This document shows positions 34,126 to 41,947 of a stretch of DNA of 64,000 nucleotides, piece by piece. Made by a program: the position numbers and the translations under genes. Source of the stretch: Crystallibacter sulfonylureivorans_A (lineage in GTDB: Bacteria; Actinomycetota; Actinomycetes; Actinomycetales; Micrococcaceae); contig NZ_JBLKRT010000028.1 in NCBI RefSeq assembly GCF_047607445.1, forward strand, positions 1-64,000, written 5' to 3'. The notes under the pieces were generated by a model. The model had not been told where the DNA came from and did not search any database. It saw nothing but the letters and a program-made list of their open reading frames with translations. Positions within the stretch are counted from its first letter, which is position 1. The number at the start of each line of letters is the position of its first letter.

Positions 34126-35024
34126 CCCGGACGATCCTACAGAAGGCCGTGAGCCCGGCCCTGAGCCGCAATTATCTGGCCAACTCCACGGACACTGTCG
34201 CCGGCTACGTGCTGCGGGCGGCGGACGTCGCTGAGGCACGAACCCCGCAACAGCTGTTCGATGCCCACGGACTGGGGTTTTCCGGGTCTCCGTGGCAGCG
34301 GAGTTCGGAAACCATCGATGTAATCCGGTTCCAGTCTCCGGTCGGGAACTACCTGCATGACGCCGTTGCTCCGGAGTTTGTGGACCGTGCGCCGTTTACC
34401 GGGACCGGACTCACGTCTTGGGACGGTGGGCGGGCGCCGTTGTTCTATCTCGACGAAGTGCGGCTGCCGGCCGGGGCGGAACATTGGCGCATCGGCCGGA
34501 ACGGGTCGGAGGATCTCCTCGCGGTTTATGTCGATGTGGCCCGGGGCTGGGCTGTGGTCGCCGATGAGGCGAGGGTGGAGCCGAAGCCCGTACCGCCGTC
34601 GTCGGTGTTGGGCTTGCGCGCCAGTTGGCGGGGAGCAGAATTCGTTGCCGACATGGTTGACGACGGCAACACCGTGGTGCTCTCATCGCCCGGCGAGCCC
34701 CCGGCGGAAGTATCAGGTTTCGAGAAGACGGCGCGCGGGGTCTGGCGGGCGAAGGTTCCGCTGGCCGACGTCACCGACCTCTACGAACTGAACGTCTCCT
34801 GCACTTTCAACGGGCTTCCTTTCCGGGTCCTGGATACTGCCATGGATGGCAGCCGGCGCGTCTTCCGGCTCTCCTATACCGGTCACAATGCCGACTTCGC
34901 CGAAGGCCTGCAGCTCGATAAGGCCGATGCCGGAGTGTACCGGGCCATCGCTGCCGAGGAGGACGTGCAGGATCTGCAGTTCGTGCAGAACCGGTTGGCA
35001 GGCCTGCCGGGCTCCGGCCGCTGA
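34122..35024 (+). CDS. protein joining a toxin-tip-like and an immunity-like domain
   Basis: 300-residue protein, no signal or WXG-type export domain. Residues about 28-143 resemble the C-terminal tip of the upstream toxin: AGYVLRAADVAEART / GGFVSQASDTARLKS, IDVIRFQSPV / VVAIRFQAGS, GTGLTSW / GHGYTSS, and PAGAEHWRIGRNG / RRGAEMWRLNKAG. Residues about 163-290 resemble the immunity paralogs: GLRASWRGAEF, ADVTDLYEL, and GLQLDKADAGVYRAIAAEEDVQDL against GFERYENAFVFGWVP..ALIDI. Similarity is by eye. ATG overlaps the preceding gene by 4 bp. It could be an antitoxin with a decoy domain, an inactive orphan tip, or a self-inhibited enzyme. Confidence 0.72.
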   Translation: MTRTILQKAVSPALSRNYLANSTDTVAGYVLRAADVAEARTPQQLFDAHGLGFSGSPWQRSSETIDVIRFQSPVGNYLHDAVAPEFVDRAPFTGTGLTSWDGGRAPLFYLDEVRLPAGAEHWRIGRNGSEDLLAVYVDVARGWAVVADEARVEPKPVPPSSVLGLRASWRGAEFVADMVDDGNTVVLSSPGEPPAEVSGFEKTARGVWRAKVPLADVTDLYELNVSCTFNGLPFRVLDTAMDGSRRVFRLSYTGHNADFAEGLQLDKADAGVYRAIAAEEDVQDLQFVQNRLAGLPGSGR

Positions 35025-35143
35025 GCACTCACTGTGCCAGGTGAGACGCCGGGCACACTGTTAGGCGGCAAACCCGCGGGCATTTAGAATAGGAAACTGT
35101 GCGCTTATTGCGCAGGAGGATTCCACAAGAAGAAGGACTGCCC

Positions 35144-36571
35144 GTGTCTAACTCTGCCGAGGCCATCACCCAGCGTCCCCTCAGGGTGGCTATCATCGGC
35201 GCCGGACCAGCCGGCGTCTACGCCGCTGACATCCTCACCAAAGCTGAGCGCGACTTCGAGGTCAGCATCGACCTCTTCGACCGCTACCCCGCGCCGTACG
35301 GCCTGATCCGCTACGGCGTGGCGCCGGACCACCCCCGGATCAAAGGCATCGTCAACGCGTTGCACAAGGTGCTGGACCGCGGCGACATCCGCTTCCTGGG
35401 CAACGTCGACTACGGCCAGGACCTGACCCTGAGCGACTTCCGGCACTTCTACGACGCCGTCATCTTCGCCACCGGCGCCATCAAGGACGCGGCCCTCGAC
35501 ATCCCGGGCATTGAGCTGGACGGATCCTACGGCGCCGCCGAGTTCGTTTCCTGGTACGACGGCCACCCGGATGTGCCCCGCGAGTGGCCCTTGGATGCCA
35601 AGGAGATCGCGGTCATCGGCAACGGCAACGTGGCACTGGACGTGGCCCGCATCCTGTCCAAGCACGCCGACGACCTGCTCAGCACCGAGATTCCGGACAA
35701 CGTCTACCAGGGCTTGAAGGGCTCGCCGGTCACCGACGTGCATATCTTCGGCCGGCGCGGCCCGGCCCAGGTGAAGTTCACCCCGCTGGAACTGCGCGAA
35801 CTCTCGCATTCCCGCGACGTGGACATCGTGCTGTACCCGGAGGATTTCGACTTCGACGAGGGATCCGACGAGGCCATCCGCACCAACAACCAGACCAAGA
35901 CCATGGTCAACACGCTCACCAACTGGCTGGTGGAGGAACAGGACACCGGTGCCTCGCGCCGGCTGCACCTGCACTTCCTGCACACGCCGCTGGAGATCGT
36001 CGAGGGCACCGGGGACGGCGCCGGCCACGTTGCCGCGATCAAGTTCGAGCGCAACGAACTCGACGGCACCGGCAATGTCCGCGGCACCGGCGAAATCGTC
36101 GAATACCCGGTCCAGGCGGTCTACCGCGCCATCGGCTACTTCGGCTCGGAGCTGCCCGAGGTGGGCTACGATGCCCGCCGCGGCGTGATCCCCAACGAGG
36201 GCGGACGCGTGATCGACGAGGCCGGAAACCCCGTCCCCGGCATCTACGCCACCGGCTGGATCAAGCGCGGCCCGGTCGGCCTGATCGGCCACACCAAGGG
36301 CGACGCCCTGGAAACCATCGGCTTCCTGCTGGAGGACCGGCTGGACCTGCCGGCCGCAGAGGAACCGGACGAGGACGCCATCATCAAGCTGCTCGACGAG
36401 CGCGGCGTTGCCTACACCACTTGGGAAGGCTGGCTGAAGCTGGACGCCCATGAGCGGGAGCTCGGCGCCTCCTTCATGGCGGAACACAACGACGACGGTG
36501 CTCCCGCCGTCGAGCGCGAACGCGTCAAGGTGGTCCCGCGCGAAGACATGATCAAGATTTCCCAGCACTGA
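35144..36571 (+). CDS. fprA: ferredoxin/adrenodoxin-type NADP+ reductase
   Basis: FAD/NADPH flavoprotein of 475 residues that moves electrons between NADPH and ferredoxin. The N-terminal FAD fold VAIIGAGPAGVYAADIL is followed by FDRYPAPYGLIRYGVAPDHP, the hallmark of the adrenodoxin-reductase/FprA family; the NADP fold is IAVIGNGNVALDVARIL, then HIFGRRGPAQVKFTPLELREL and, near the C-terminus, the family GWIKRGPVGLIGHTKGDALET block. A GTG start at 35144 with GAAGGAC upstream is used; a GTG at 35099 would add 15 unlikely residues. Monocistronic context after the toxin-immunity island. Confidence 0.9.
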   Translation: MSNSAEAITQRPLRVAIIGAGPAGVYAADILTKAERDFEVSIDLFDRYPAPYGLIRYGVAPDHPRIKGIVNALHKVLDRGDIRFLGNVDYGQDLTLSDFRHFYDAVIFATGAIKDAALDIPGIELDGSYGAAEFVSWYDGHPDVPREWPLDAKEIAVIGNGNVALDVARILSKHADDLLSTEIPDNVYQGLKGSPVTDVHIFGRRGPAQVKFTPLELRELSHSRDVDIVLYPEDFDFDEGSDEAIRTNNQTKTMVNTLTNWLVEEQDTGASRRLHLHFLHTPLEIVEGTGDGAGHVAAIKFERNELDGTGNVRGTGEIVEYPVQAVYRAIGYFGSELPEVGYDARRGVIPNEGGRVIDEAGNPVPGIYATGWIKRGPVGLIGHTKGDALETIGFLLEDRLDLPAAEEPDEDAIIKLLDERGVAYTTWEGWLKLDAHERELGASFMAEHNDDGAPAVERERVKVVPREDMIKISQH

Positions 36572-36579
36572 GCCAAGCT

Positions 36580-36644
36580 GCGGTGGTCGATGGAGGCGCG
36601 CCAGCACCGAGAGCGGTGGTCGATGGAGGCGCGCCAGCGCCGAG
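36580..36644. repeat. 33-bp tandem duplication
   Basis: Two adjacent copies (36580-36611 and 36613-36644) beginning GCGGTGGTCGATGGAGGCGC and differing by one base (CAGCACCGAG / CAGCGCCGAG), just 3' of fprA. Non-coding by all indications. Confidence 0.8.
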
Positions 36645-36679
36645 TAGAGACCCGAACGCCTCGGCCGGCGGCGGCGTGC

Positions 36680-36937
36680 CTAACGCTCGACGTAGAAGCG
36701 CAGCACGTCTCCGCCGGGCAGCTCCACCCGGACCTTGCCATGGCCAGGCATGCTGAGGCGTGCTCCGGGGTAGGTCGACCGCAGGCTGGTGAGGAGTGTT
36801 TGATACGGATCCGGCGTTTGATACGGATCCGGGGGCGGAAGCTCCGGCCCGCGCTGAATTTCCGGTGCCGGGCGGAGGAACAGGGCCCGAAACCGCCCTC
36901 CGAACCGCTGCAGTCGAGACTGTGCTGGGACCACCAT
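36680..36937 (-). CDS. small protein of unknown function
   Basis: 85-residue basic reading frame starting MVVPAQSRLQRFGGRFRALF and ending LSMPGHGKVRVELPGGDVLRFYVER, whose C-terminal beta-type pattern looks real. The middle contains the in-frame duplication DPYQTPDPYQT. No match recognised and no good ribosome-binding site, so it may be a small genuine gene or chance coding. Confidence 0.4.
   Translation of the reverse strand: MVVPAQSRLQRFGGRFRALFLRPAPEIQRGPELPPPDPYQTPDPYQTLLTSLRSTYPGARLSMPGHGKVRVELPGGDVLRFYVER
36799..36833. repeat. 18-bp tandem duplication in the small ORF
   Basis: GTTTGATACGGATCCGG occurs at 36799-36815 and again at 36817-36833 with a period of 18 bp. It causes the DPYQTPDPYQT duplication in the minus-strand frame and is probably a recent slippage event. 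Confidence 0.85.
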
Positions 36938-37209
36938 CGCCTTGTTGCCCGCTTCCTTGCTCGCTTCACTGCCGGCGGCCGGCCGGTCCGATTCCCCTGG
37001 GTCGGCCCTTCCACCAAGTATGGGAGTCGCCGGCGATAAATCCGCGAGGCGTTCCGGCAAGTCGCGGAAGAGCCTGTGATCTGCGCGTCCCGGTGCCCTC
37101 TCGACCCCAGCGGCTAAGCTGGGACCCGGCCGGCTACCAGCCGTCCCGGCAGCACCACGAGCGAGGTGGTTCACGCAGAGGTTCCGAGCAGGAGGAGGCA
37201 GCGCACCGC

Positions 37210-37830
37210 ATGGCCAGGCCGCAGAATCCGCAGCGCAAGCCGCAGCTGCTTGAAGACATCCTGGACTACCTGCAGGACAAGAACCTGGCGGACCTGTCCT
37301 TCCGCCCGCTGGCCGAGGCCCTGGGCATCAGCAGCTACATGCTGGTCTACCATTTCGGGCACCGCGAACAGCTGCTCGAGGAAATTGTGCATCAGGTCCA
37401 GGCACAGCTGCCCGCGCCTTCGCAGGAGCAGCTGGCCGATTTGGATGCTCCGGCACTGCGGCAACTGCTGCTGCAAATCTGGGAGCGTTCGCAGACCCCG
37501 CAGAGCCGCGTGCTGCAGCGGCTCGGATTCGAAGCTGCCATTCAGCAGTCGGCCACCCAACAGGCAGCCACCCAGCAAACGGGCTCCTCGCAGTCCACGC
37601 TGACCGGAACGGCCCTCCGGCCGCCCGGGTTCTCCCTCTGGCGCGACGCCGCTGCCGGTTGGCTCCGCGCCCGCGGGGCAGGGGAGCAGCGGGCAGCAGC
37701 TGAAGGCACGCTCTTCGCCGCCGGGCTGTGCGGTCTGTGGTTCGGGCAGGTAGTGGCTGCCGAACCGCCGCAGGGGTCCACCGAGGCGTTCCACCTGTTG
37801 CTGGAGCGCCTCCTGCAGGCAGCACCCTGA
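37210..37830 (+). CDS. TetR/AcrR family transcriptional regulator
   Basis: 206-residue TetR-type repressor. The N-terminal HTH is QLLEDILDYLQDKNLADLSFRPLAEALGISSYMLVYHFGHREQLLEEI in family form (about 11-58). The C-terminal ligand-binding part contains a Gln/Thr-rich insert (QQSATQQAATQQTG, about 113-126), unusual for the family. GAGCAGGAGGAGG lies before the ATG at 37210, much stronger than any alternative upstream. The controlled gene is not evident; neighbours are an ankyrin protein and a small ORF. Confidence 0.85.
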   Translation: MARPQNPQRKPQLLEDILDYLQDKNLADLSFRPLAEALGISSYMLVYHFGHREQLLEEIVHQVQAQLPAPSQEQLADLDAPALRQLLLQIWERSQTPQSRVLQRLGFEAAIQQSATQQAATQQTGSSQSTLTGTALRPPGFSLWRDAAAGWLRARGAGEQRAAAEGTLFAAGLCGLWFGQVVAAEPPQGSTEAFHLLLERLLQAAP

Positions 37831-37913
37831 CGCTGCCTGCCCTCGACAAGGCGCCACCGTGACCAAAGCCGGGCTCCGCCGTCGTGATTCGGCACAGGCT
37901 CGCATAGTCTGGG

Positions 37914-38306
37914 GTGGTGACCAATGACATGCCGCTGAATGAAGAACAGACCCAACGGATTGTCGGCATCGCCATGGATTTGGCCCGCGAGGGCAAAACC
38001 AGCGAGCTGGCTGAGTTCCTCGACCACGGACTGCCCGTGGATGCACTTGATCCGGACCGCAACACGCTGCTGATGCTGGCTGCCTACCACGGGCAGGAAG
38101 AGACCGTGGACATGCTGCTGGGCCGCGGCGCCAATCCTGATATCCGCAACGTCCGCGACCAGTCGCCGATTGCCGGTGCGCTGTTCAAGGGCGAGGACGT
38201 GGTGGTGGCCAAGCTGCTGGCCGCCGGAGCGGATATCGACGCCGGCACGCCGTCCGCCCGCGATGCCGCCAAGATGTTCGGCCGCGAGCACCTGCTGGAG
38301 CGCTAA
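37914..38306 (+). CDS. ankyrin-repeat protein next to catalase
   Basis: 130-residue protein with about three ankyrin repeats (DPDRNTLLMLAAYHGQEETVDMLLGRGANPDI, given by position about 43-75, then RDQSPIAGALFKGEDVVVAKLLAAGADID). Proteins of this type are encoded beside catalases in several bacteria and, in Pseudomonas, an ankyrin partner is needed for full catalase activity; that role here is inferred. Convergent with katA, sharing a bidirectional terminator. GTG starts at 37914 or 37917 are possible, with an ATG at 37929. Confidence 0.85.
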   Translation: MVTNDMPLNEEQTQRIVGIAMDLAREGKTSELAEFLDHGLPVDALDPDRNTLLMLAAYHGQEETVDMLLGRGANPDIRNVRDQSPIAGALFKGEDVVVAKLLAAGADIDAGTPSARDAAKMFGREHLLER

Positions 38307-38319
38307 CCGCCGGAAAATA

Positions 38320-38364
38320 AAAACTGCCCGGGACCGGCCGCAAAGGCTGGTCCCGGGCAGTTTT
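38320..38364. terminator. bidirectional terminator between ankyrin gene and katA
   Basis: Perfect 16-bp stem AAAACTGCCCGGGACC (38320-38335) with 38349-38364, 13-nt loop, with A and T runs on both sides, so it works for both convergent transcripts. Confidence 0.92.
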
Positions 38365-38383
38365 ATGCCGTGTGGCGGGGCAA

Positions 38384-39883
38384 TTACGCCGAGTCGGTGT
38401 TCACATCCACCGCGGAGATCTTGCCGGCCTGCAGGGCCTCGATGGCCTTGCGCACACCCTCACCGTAGGCCGGGTCGGCCTTGGTGCAGTTGGCGATATG
38501 GCGTTCGATGGTGGCCTGCGACGCACCGTCGATGGCGCGGGCGGTGTTCTCGAACAGCACCTGGCGCTGCTCGGCGGTCATCTTCTCGCGGAAGAGGATG
38601 CCGGGCTGCTCGAAGTAGTTGTCGTCGTCCTCGCGGAAGTTGAACCGATCGGCCACAGCGCCCACGGCCTGGGCCGGGTCGCGGTAGGCCGGCTGTTCCT
38701 CCCAACGGCCGTAGCCGTTCGGGTTGATGCCCGGGGTTGCGCCCTGGTTGCCGTCGACGCGCATGGCGCCGTCACGGTGGAAGGAGTTGACCAGGCCGGC
38801 GCCGCGCGGGTAGTTCACCGGGATCTGGTGGTGGTTCACACCCAGGCGGTAGCGCTGCGCGTCGCCGTAGGAGAACAGGCGGCCCTGCAGCATGCGGTCC
38901 GGGGAGAAGCTGATGCCCGGCACCACGTTGGCCGGGGTGAAGGCGGCCTGTTCCACGTCGGCGAAGTAGTTCTCCGGGTTGCGGTTGAGCTCCCACTCGC
39001 CGACCTCGATCAGCGGGTAGTCCTTCTTGGACCAGACCTTGGTCAGGTCGAACGGGTGGTACTTGTAGGTCTCCGCGTCAGCCTCGGGCATGATCTGGAC
39101 CATGAGCTTCCACTTCGGGAAGTCACCCTTGTCGATGGACTCGAGCAGGTCGCGCTGGTGCGACTCGCGGTCCTCGCCCACCAGTGCGGCGGCCTCGGCA
39201 TCGGTCAGGTTCTTGATGCCCTGCTGCGTGCGGTGGTGGAACTTCACCCAGAAACGCTCGCCGGCATCGTTGATGAAGCTGTAGGTGTGCGAACCGAAGC
39301 CGTGCATGTGGCGGTAGGTCGCCGGGATGCCGCGGTCGGACATGACAATGGTGACCTGGTGCAGGGCCTCCGGCAGGTTGGTCCAGAAGTCCCAGTTGTT
39401 CTCGGCGCTGCGCAGGTTGGTGCGCGGATCACGCTTCACTGCGTGGTTGAGGTCCGGGAACTTCAGCGGGTCGCGGAAGAAGAACACCGGGGTGTTGTTG
39501 CCCACCAGGTCCCAGTTGCCCTCTTCGGTGTAGAACTTCACCGAGAAGCCGCGGATGTCGCGCTCGGCGTCGGCCGCGCCGCGCTCGCCGGCGACGGTGG
39601 AGAAGCGGGCGAACAGTTCGGTCTTCTTGCCGACCTCGGAGAAGATCTTCGCCTTGGTGTACTTGGTGATGTCGTTGGTCACCGTGAAGGTACCGAACGC
39701 ACCGGAGCCCTTGGCATGCATGCGGCGCTCAGGGATGACCTCGCGGTCGAAGTGCGCCATTTTCTCCAGGAACCAGACGTCCTGCAGCAGCATCGGGCCG
39801 CGCGGACCAGCGGTCAGGCTGTCCTGGTTGTCCGCTACGGGCGCGCCCGCAACGGTTGTCAACGGCTTGGTGTTATCAGCCAT
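38384..39883 (-). CDS. katA: heme catalase
   Basis: Clade-3-type monofunctional catalase of 499 residues that breaks hydrogen peroxide to water and oxygen. Visible are the active-site histidine block RRMHAKGSGAFGTFTVT, the distal asparagine region FSVKFYTEEGNWDLVGNNTPVFF, MSDRGIPATYRHMHGFGSHTY and the heme-ligand tyrosine motif RLFSYGDAQRYR. The second gene of the Fur-family operon: its ATG abuts the regulator stop (TAA then ATG), and its ribosome-binding site (AAGGAGCG) lies within the regulator coding end. Regulated with the regulator gene by the palindromes upstream. Confidence 0.95.
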   Translation of the reverse strand: MADNTKPLTTVAGAPVADNQDSLTAGPRGPMLLQDVWFLEKMAHFDREVIPERRMHAKGSGAFGTFTVTNDITKYTKAKIFSEVGKKTELFARFSTVAGERGAADAERDIRGFSVKFYTEEGNWDLVGNNTPVFFFRDPLKFPDLNHAVKRDPRTNLRSAENNWDFWTNLPEALHQVTIVMSDRGIPATYRHMHGFGSHTYSFINDAGERFWVKFHHRTQQGIKNLTDAEAAALVGEDRESHQRDLLESIDKGDFPKWKLMVQIMPEADAETYKYHPFDLTKVWSKKDYPLIEVGEWELNRNPENYFADVEQAAFTPANVVPGISFSPDRMLQGRLFSYGDAQRYRLGVNHHQIPVNYPRGAGLVNSFHRDGAMRVDGNQGATPGINPNGYGRWEEQPAYRDPAQAVGAVADRFNFREDDDNYFEQPGILFREKMTAEQRQVLFENTARAIDGASQATIERHIANCTKADPAYGEGVRKAIEALQAGKISAVDVNTDSA

Positions 39884-40354
39884 TTAGTTATCGCTCCTTG
39901 TCGGATCTTCCATCTTGTTGGTCTTCGTGGCAGTGCAGGCGGGACAGATGCCCCAGAACGTGACCTCGGCTTCGTCAATCGCGAACCCATGGTCATCGCC
40001 CACGGTCAGGCACGGCGCCTCGCCCACAGTGCAGTCGATGTCGGCAATGTCGCCGCACCGCCGGCACACCACGTGGTGGTGATTATCGCCAACCCGGGCC
40101 TCGTAGCGCGCCGGGGAGCCCGAGGGCTCGATCCGACGCAGCAGCCGGGCGTCGGTCAACGCGGCAAGCACGTCGTACACGGCCTGTTTCGAAACCCCGC
40201 CCAGTTCGTCCCGCACCATGCCGGTGATGGCATCGGCGTCGGCATGCGGGTGCGTGCGGACTGCTTCCAGTACCGCGGTCCGCGGACGGGTGACGCGCAG
40301 CGAAGCCTCGCGCAACATGTCCTCGGGTTCCCTCATATCGACCATGTCAGCCAT
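39884..40354 (-). CDS. Fur-family peroxide/metal-responsive regulator (CatR/FurA-like)
   Basis: 156-residue Fur superfamily repressor. Winged helix in residues about 15-80 (LRVTRPRTAVLEAV.., KQAVYDVLAALTDARLLRRIE), metal-binding HHH at 92-94, and two CxxC pairs (C97/C100 and C137/C140) for structural zinc. Position in front of katA is the layout of PerR/CatR/FurA-type peroxide sensors, which repress catalase until oxidised. Two tandem palindromes lie 12-54 bp upstream of its ATG. Co-transcribed with katA. Confidence 0.92.
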   Translation of the reverse strand: MADMVDMREPEDMLREASLRVTRPRTAVLEAVRTHPHADADAITGMVRDELGGVSKQAVYDVLAALTDARLLRRIEPSGSPARYEARVGDNHHHVVCRRCGDIADIDCTVGEAPCLTVGDDHGFAIDEAEVTFWGICPACTATKTNKMEDPTRSDN

Positions 40355-40365
40355 TCTGTCAGCTT

Positions 40366-40407
40366 TTCTGGACTCAGTCCAGAATATGTTCTGGAACGAG
40401 TCCAGAA
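40366..40407. promoter_or_regulatory. two tandem 19-bp palindromes, operator of the fur-katA operon
   Basis: Copy 1, 40366-40384, is the perfect palindrome TTCTGGACTCAGTCCAGAA; copy 2, 40389-40407, keeps the TTCTGGA/TCCAGAA arms. Centres are 23 bp apart. They overlap the expected promoter just upstream of the Fur-family ATG at 40354, so repression by that regulator (autoregulation and control of katA) is strongly suggested. Confidence 0.85.
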
Positions 40408-40532
40408 CAGTTGGTGAACCGCGGGTGTCGAAGAAGCACGACGGCGCTGCTCGCCTCTGTGTTTAAACGCCACGCTCCGCGGAGCGTGCCGCCAGCCGAA
40501 GAAAGGTGCCGCGGGCAACTAGAATTTCCGCC

Positions 40533-41813
40533 ATGCCCAAACTGTTCGCCGACACGGCGCCGCTGACCGAGAGCCCGGAATTCCGCAGGCTGTGGATCGG
40601 CACGTCGCTCTCTGCGATCGGCGCTCAGTTGACCGCGGTGGCGGTGAGCCTGGAGGTCTACCAGCTCACCGGATCGACGTGGGCCGTGGGCGCGGTCGGC
40701 GTCGTCGGCTTGATTCCGCTGGTGCTGGCCGGGCTATACGGCGGCTCGGTGGTGGACGCCCACGACCGCCGAAAAGTAGCGCTCTATTCCGGGCTGGTGC
40801 TGTGGGCCTGCACCGCAGTGTTTGCCCTGCAGGCGTGGTTCCAGCTGGAACAGGTGTGGTTGCTGTATCTGGTGATTGCGGTGCACTCTGCGGCGGCCGG
40901 GATCAACCAGCCGGCGCGCAGTGCGATTGTGCCGCGGCTGGTGCGGCGCGAGATGCTGCCGGCCGCCAATGCCTTGACCATGATGACATTCGGTCTCGGC
41001 ATGACCATCGGGCCGCTGGCCGCGGGCGTGCTGGTGGCCAACGTGGGCTTCGGCTGGACCTACACCTTGGACGTCCTGACGTTCACGGCGGCCATTTGGG
41101 CGGTGCTCAAACTGCCGCCGATCCCGCCGGAGGGGGACGTACGCAAGGCCGGCCTGAAATCGGTGGTGGAAGGGCTGCAGTTCCTGCGCACCCGTCCCAA
41201 CATCCGGATGACGTTCCTGGTGGACATGGCCGCGATGGTGCTGGCCCAGCCGCGGGCGCTGATGCCGGCCATCGGCGCGGTGATCATCGGCGGCGGCGAG
41301 GCGACCGCAGGCATCCTGCTAGCCGCGGTGGCAGCCGGTTCCTTTATCGCGGCGGTGTTCTCCGGGCCGTTGGGAGGCGTCCGGCGGCAAGGGCTGGCGG
41401 TGCTGTGGTGCGTGGTGGTCTGGGGGAGCGCCGTTGGCGGGTTCGGCGCCGTCGTCGTCATGGCGAGCCGTGCCGACGCCGCAGCTGCCGGAGACGTCAG
41501 CGAGTGGCTGCTGCCGGCGGCCCTCTGCCTGGCCGTTGCCGGTGGTGCGGACACCGTCAGCGGCGTCTTCCGCAATACGATCCTGCAATCGGCGACGCCG
41601 GACGCCATGCGCGGGCGGCTGCAGGGCATCTTCATTGTGGTAGTGGCAGGTGGCCCCAGGCTGGGCGATGCCGTTGCAGGCGGAGGGGGCGAATGGCTGG
41701 GCGAGGGCTTCGCAGCCGTCGCCGGCGGTATCGCCTGCGTCTGCATGGTAGCGCTGCTGCACCGGTTGCAGCCGCGATTCGCCCGCTACGACGACAGGCA
41801 CCCCGAGCCATAG
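40533..41813 (+). CDS. MFS exporter (EntS-like)
   Basis: Twelve-helix major facilitator exporter, about 426 residues. It resembles the EntS-like MFS_3 subgroup by FRRLWIGTSLSAIGAQLTAVAVSLEVY at the start, the GGSVVDAHDRRKV loop between TM2 and TM3, and SVVEGLQFLRTRPN after TM6. Such proteins export siderophores or drugs; no siderophore genes are near. ATG at 40533 gives the normal beginning; GTG at 40506 would add nine residues. Divergent from the fur-katA operon. Confidence 0.87.
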   Translation: MPKLFADTAPLTESPEFRRLWIGTSLSAIGAQLTAVAVSLEVYQLTGSTWAVGAVGVVGLIPLVLAGLYGGSVVDAHDRRKVALYSGLVLWACTAVFALQAWFQLEQVWLLYLVIAVHSAAAGINQPARSAIVPRLVRREMLPAANALTMMTFGLGMTIGPLAAGVLVANVGFGWTYTLDVLTFTAAIWAVLKLPPIPPEGDVRKAGLKSVVEGLQFLRTRPNIRMTFLVDMAAMVLAQPRALMPAIGAVIIGGGEATAGILLAAVAAGSFIAAVFSGPLGGVRRQGLAVLWCVVVWGSAVGGFGAVVVMASRADAAAAGDVSEWLLPAALCLAVAGGADTVSGVFRNTILQSATPDAMRGRLQGIFIVVVAGGPRLGDAVAGGGGEWLGEGFAAVAGGIACVCMVALLHRLQPRFARYDDRHPEP

Positions 41814-41947
41814 CTGCCGCCGGGACACTGGGAACCCGTCGCCGGATTCCGGCGTTGGAATAAGTGTGCGGTAGATAGACTGAAACCGGACATGCTGCGC
41901 CCGCAGCGGCAGAGGGCCGCATCGGCGCGGGAGAGGACTAACACGCT

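Larger units (their letters stand above)
36645..37209. other. spacer with one doubtful small ORF
   Basis: Region between fprA and the TetR gene. It contains the minus-strand reading frame 36680-36937 and an 18-bp tandem duplication. No RNA gene or clear terminator was found; the last 100 bp before 37210 probably hold the tetR promoter. Confidence 0.4.

Noticed and set aside
28034..35024. Prophage or integrated element around the toxin island
   Set aside because: No integrase, attachment repeats, phage structural genes or tRNA boundary seen; the lower GC is limited to the toxin tip and immunity genes.
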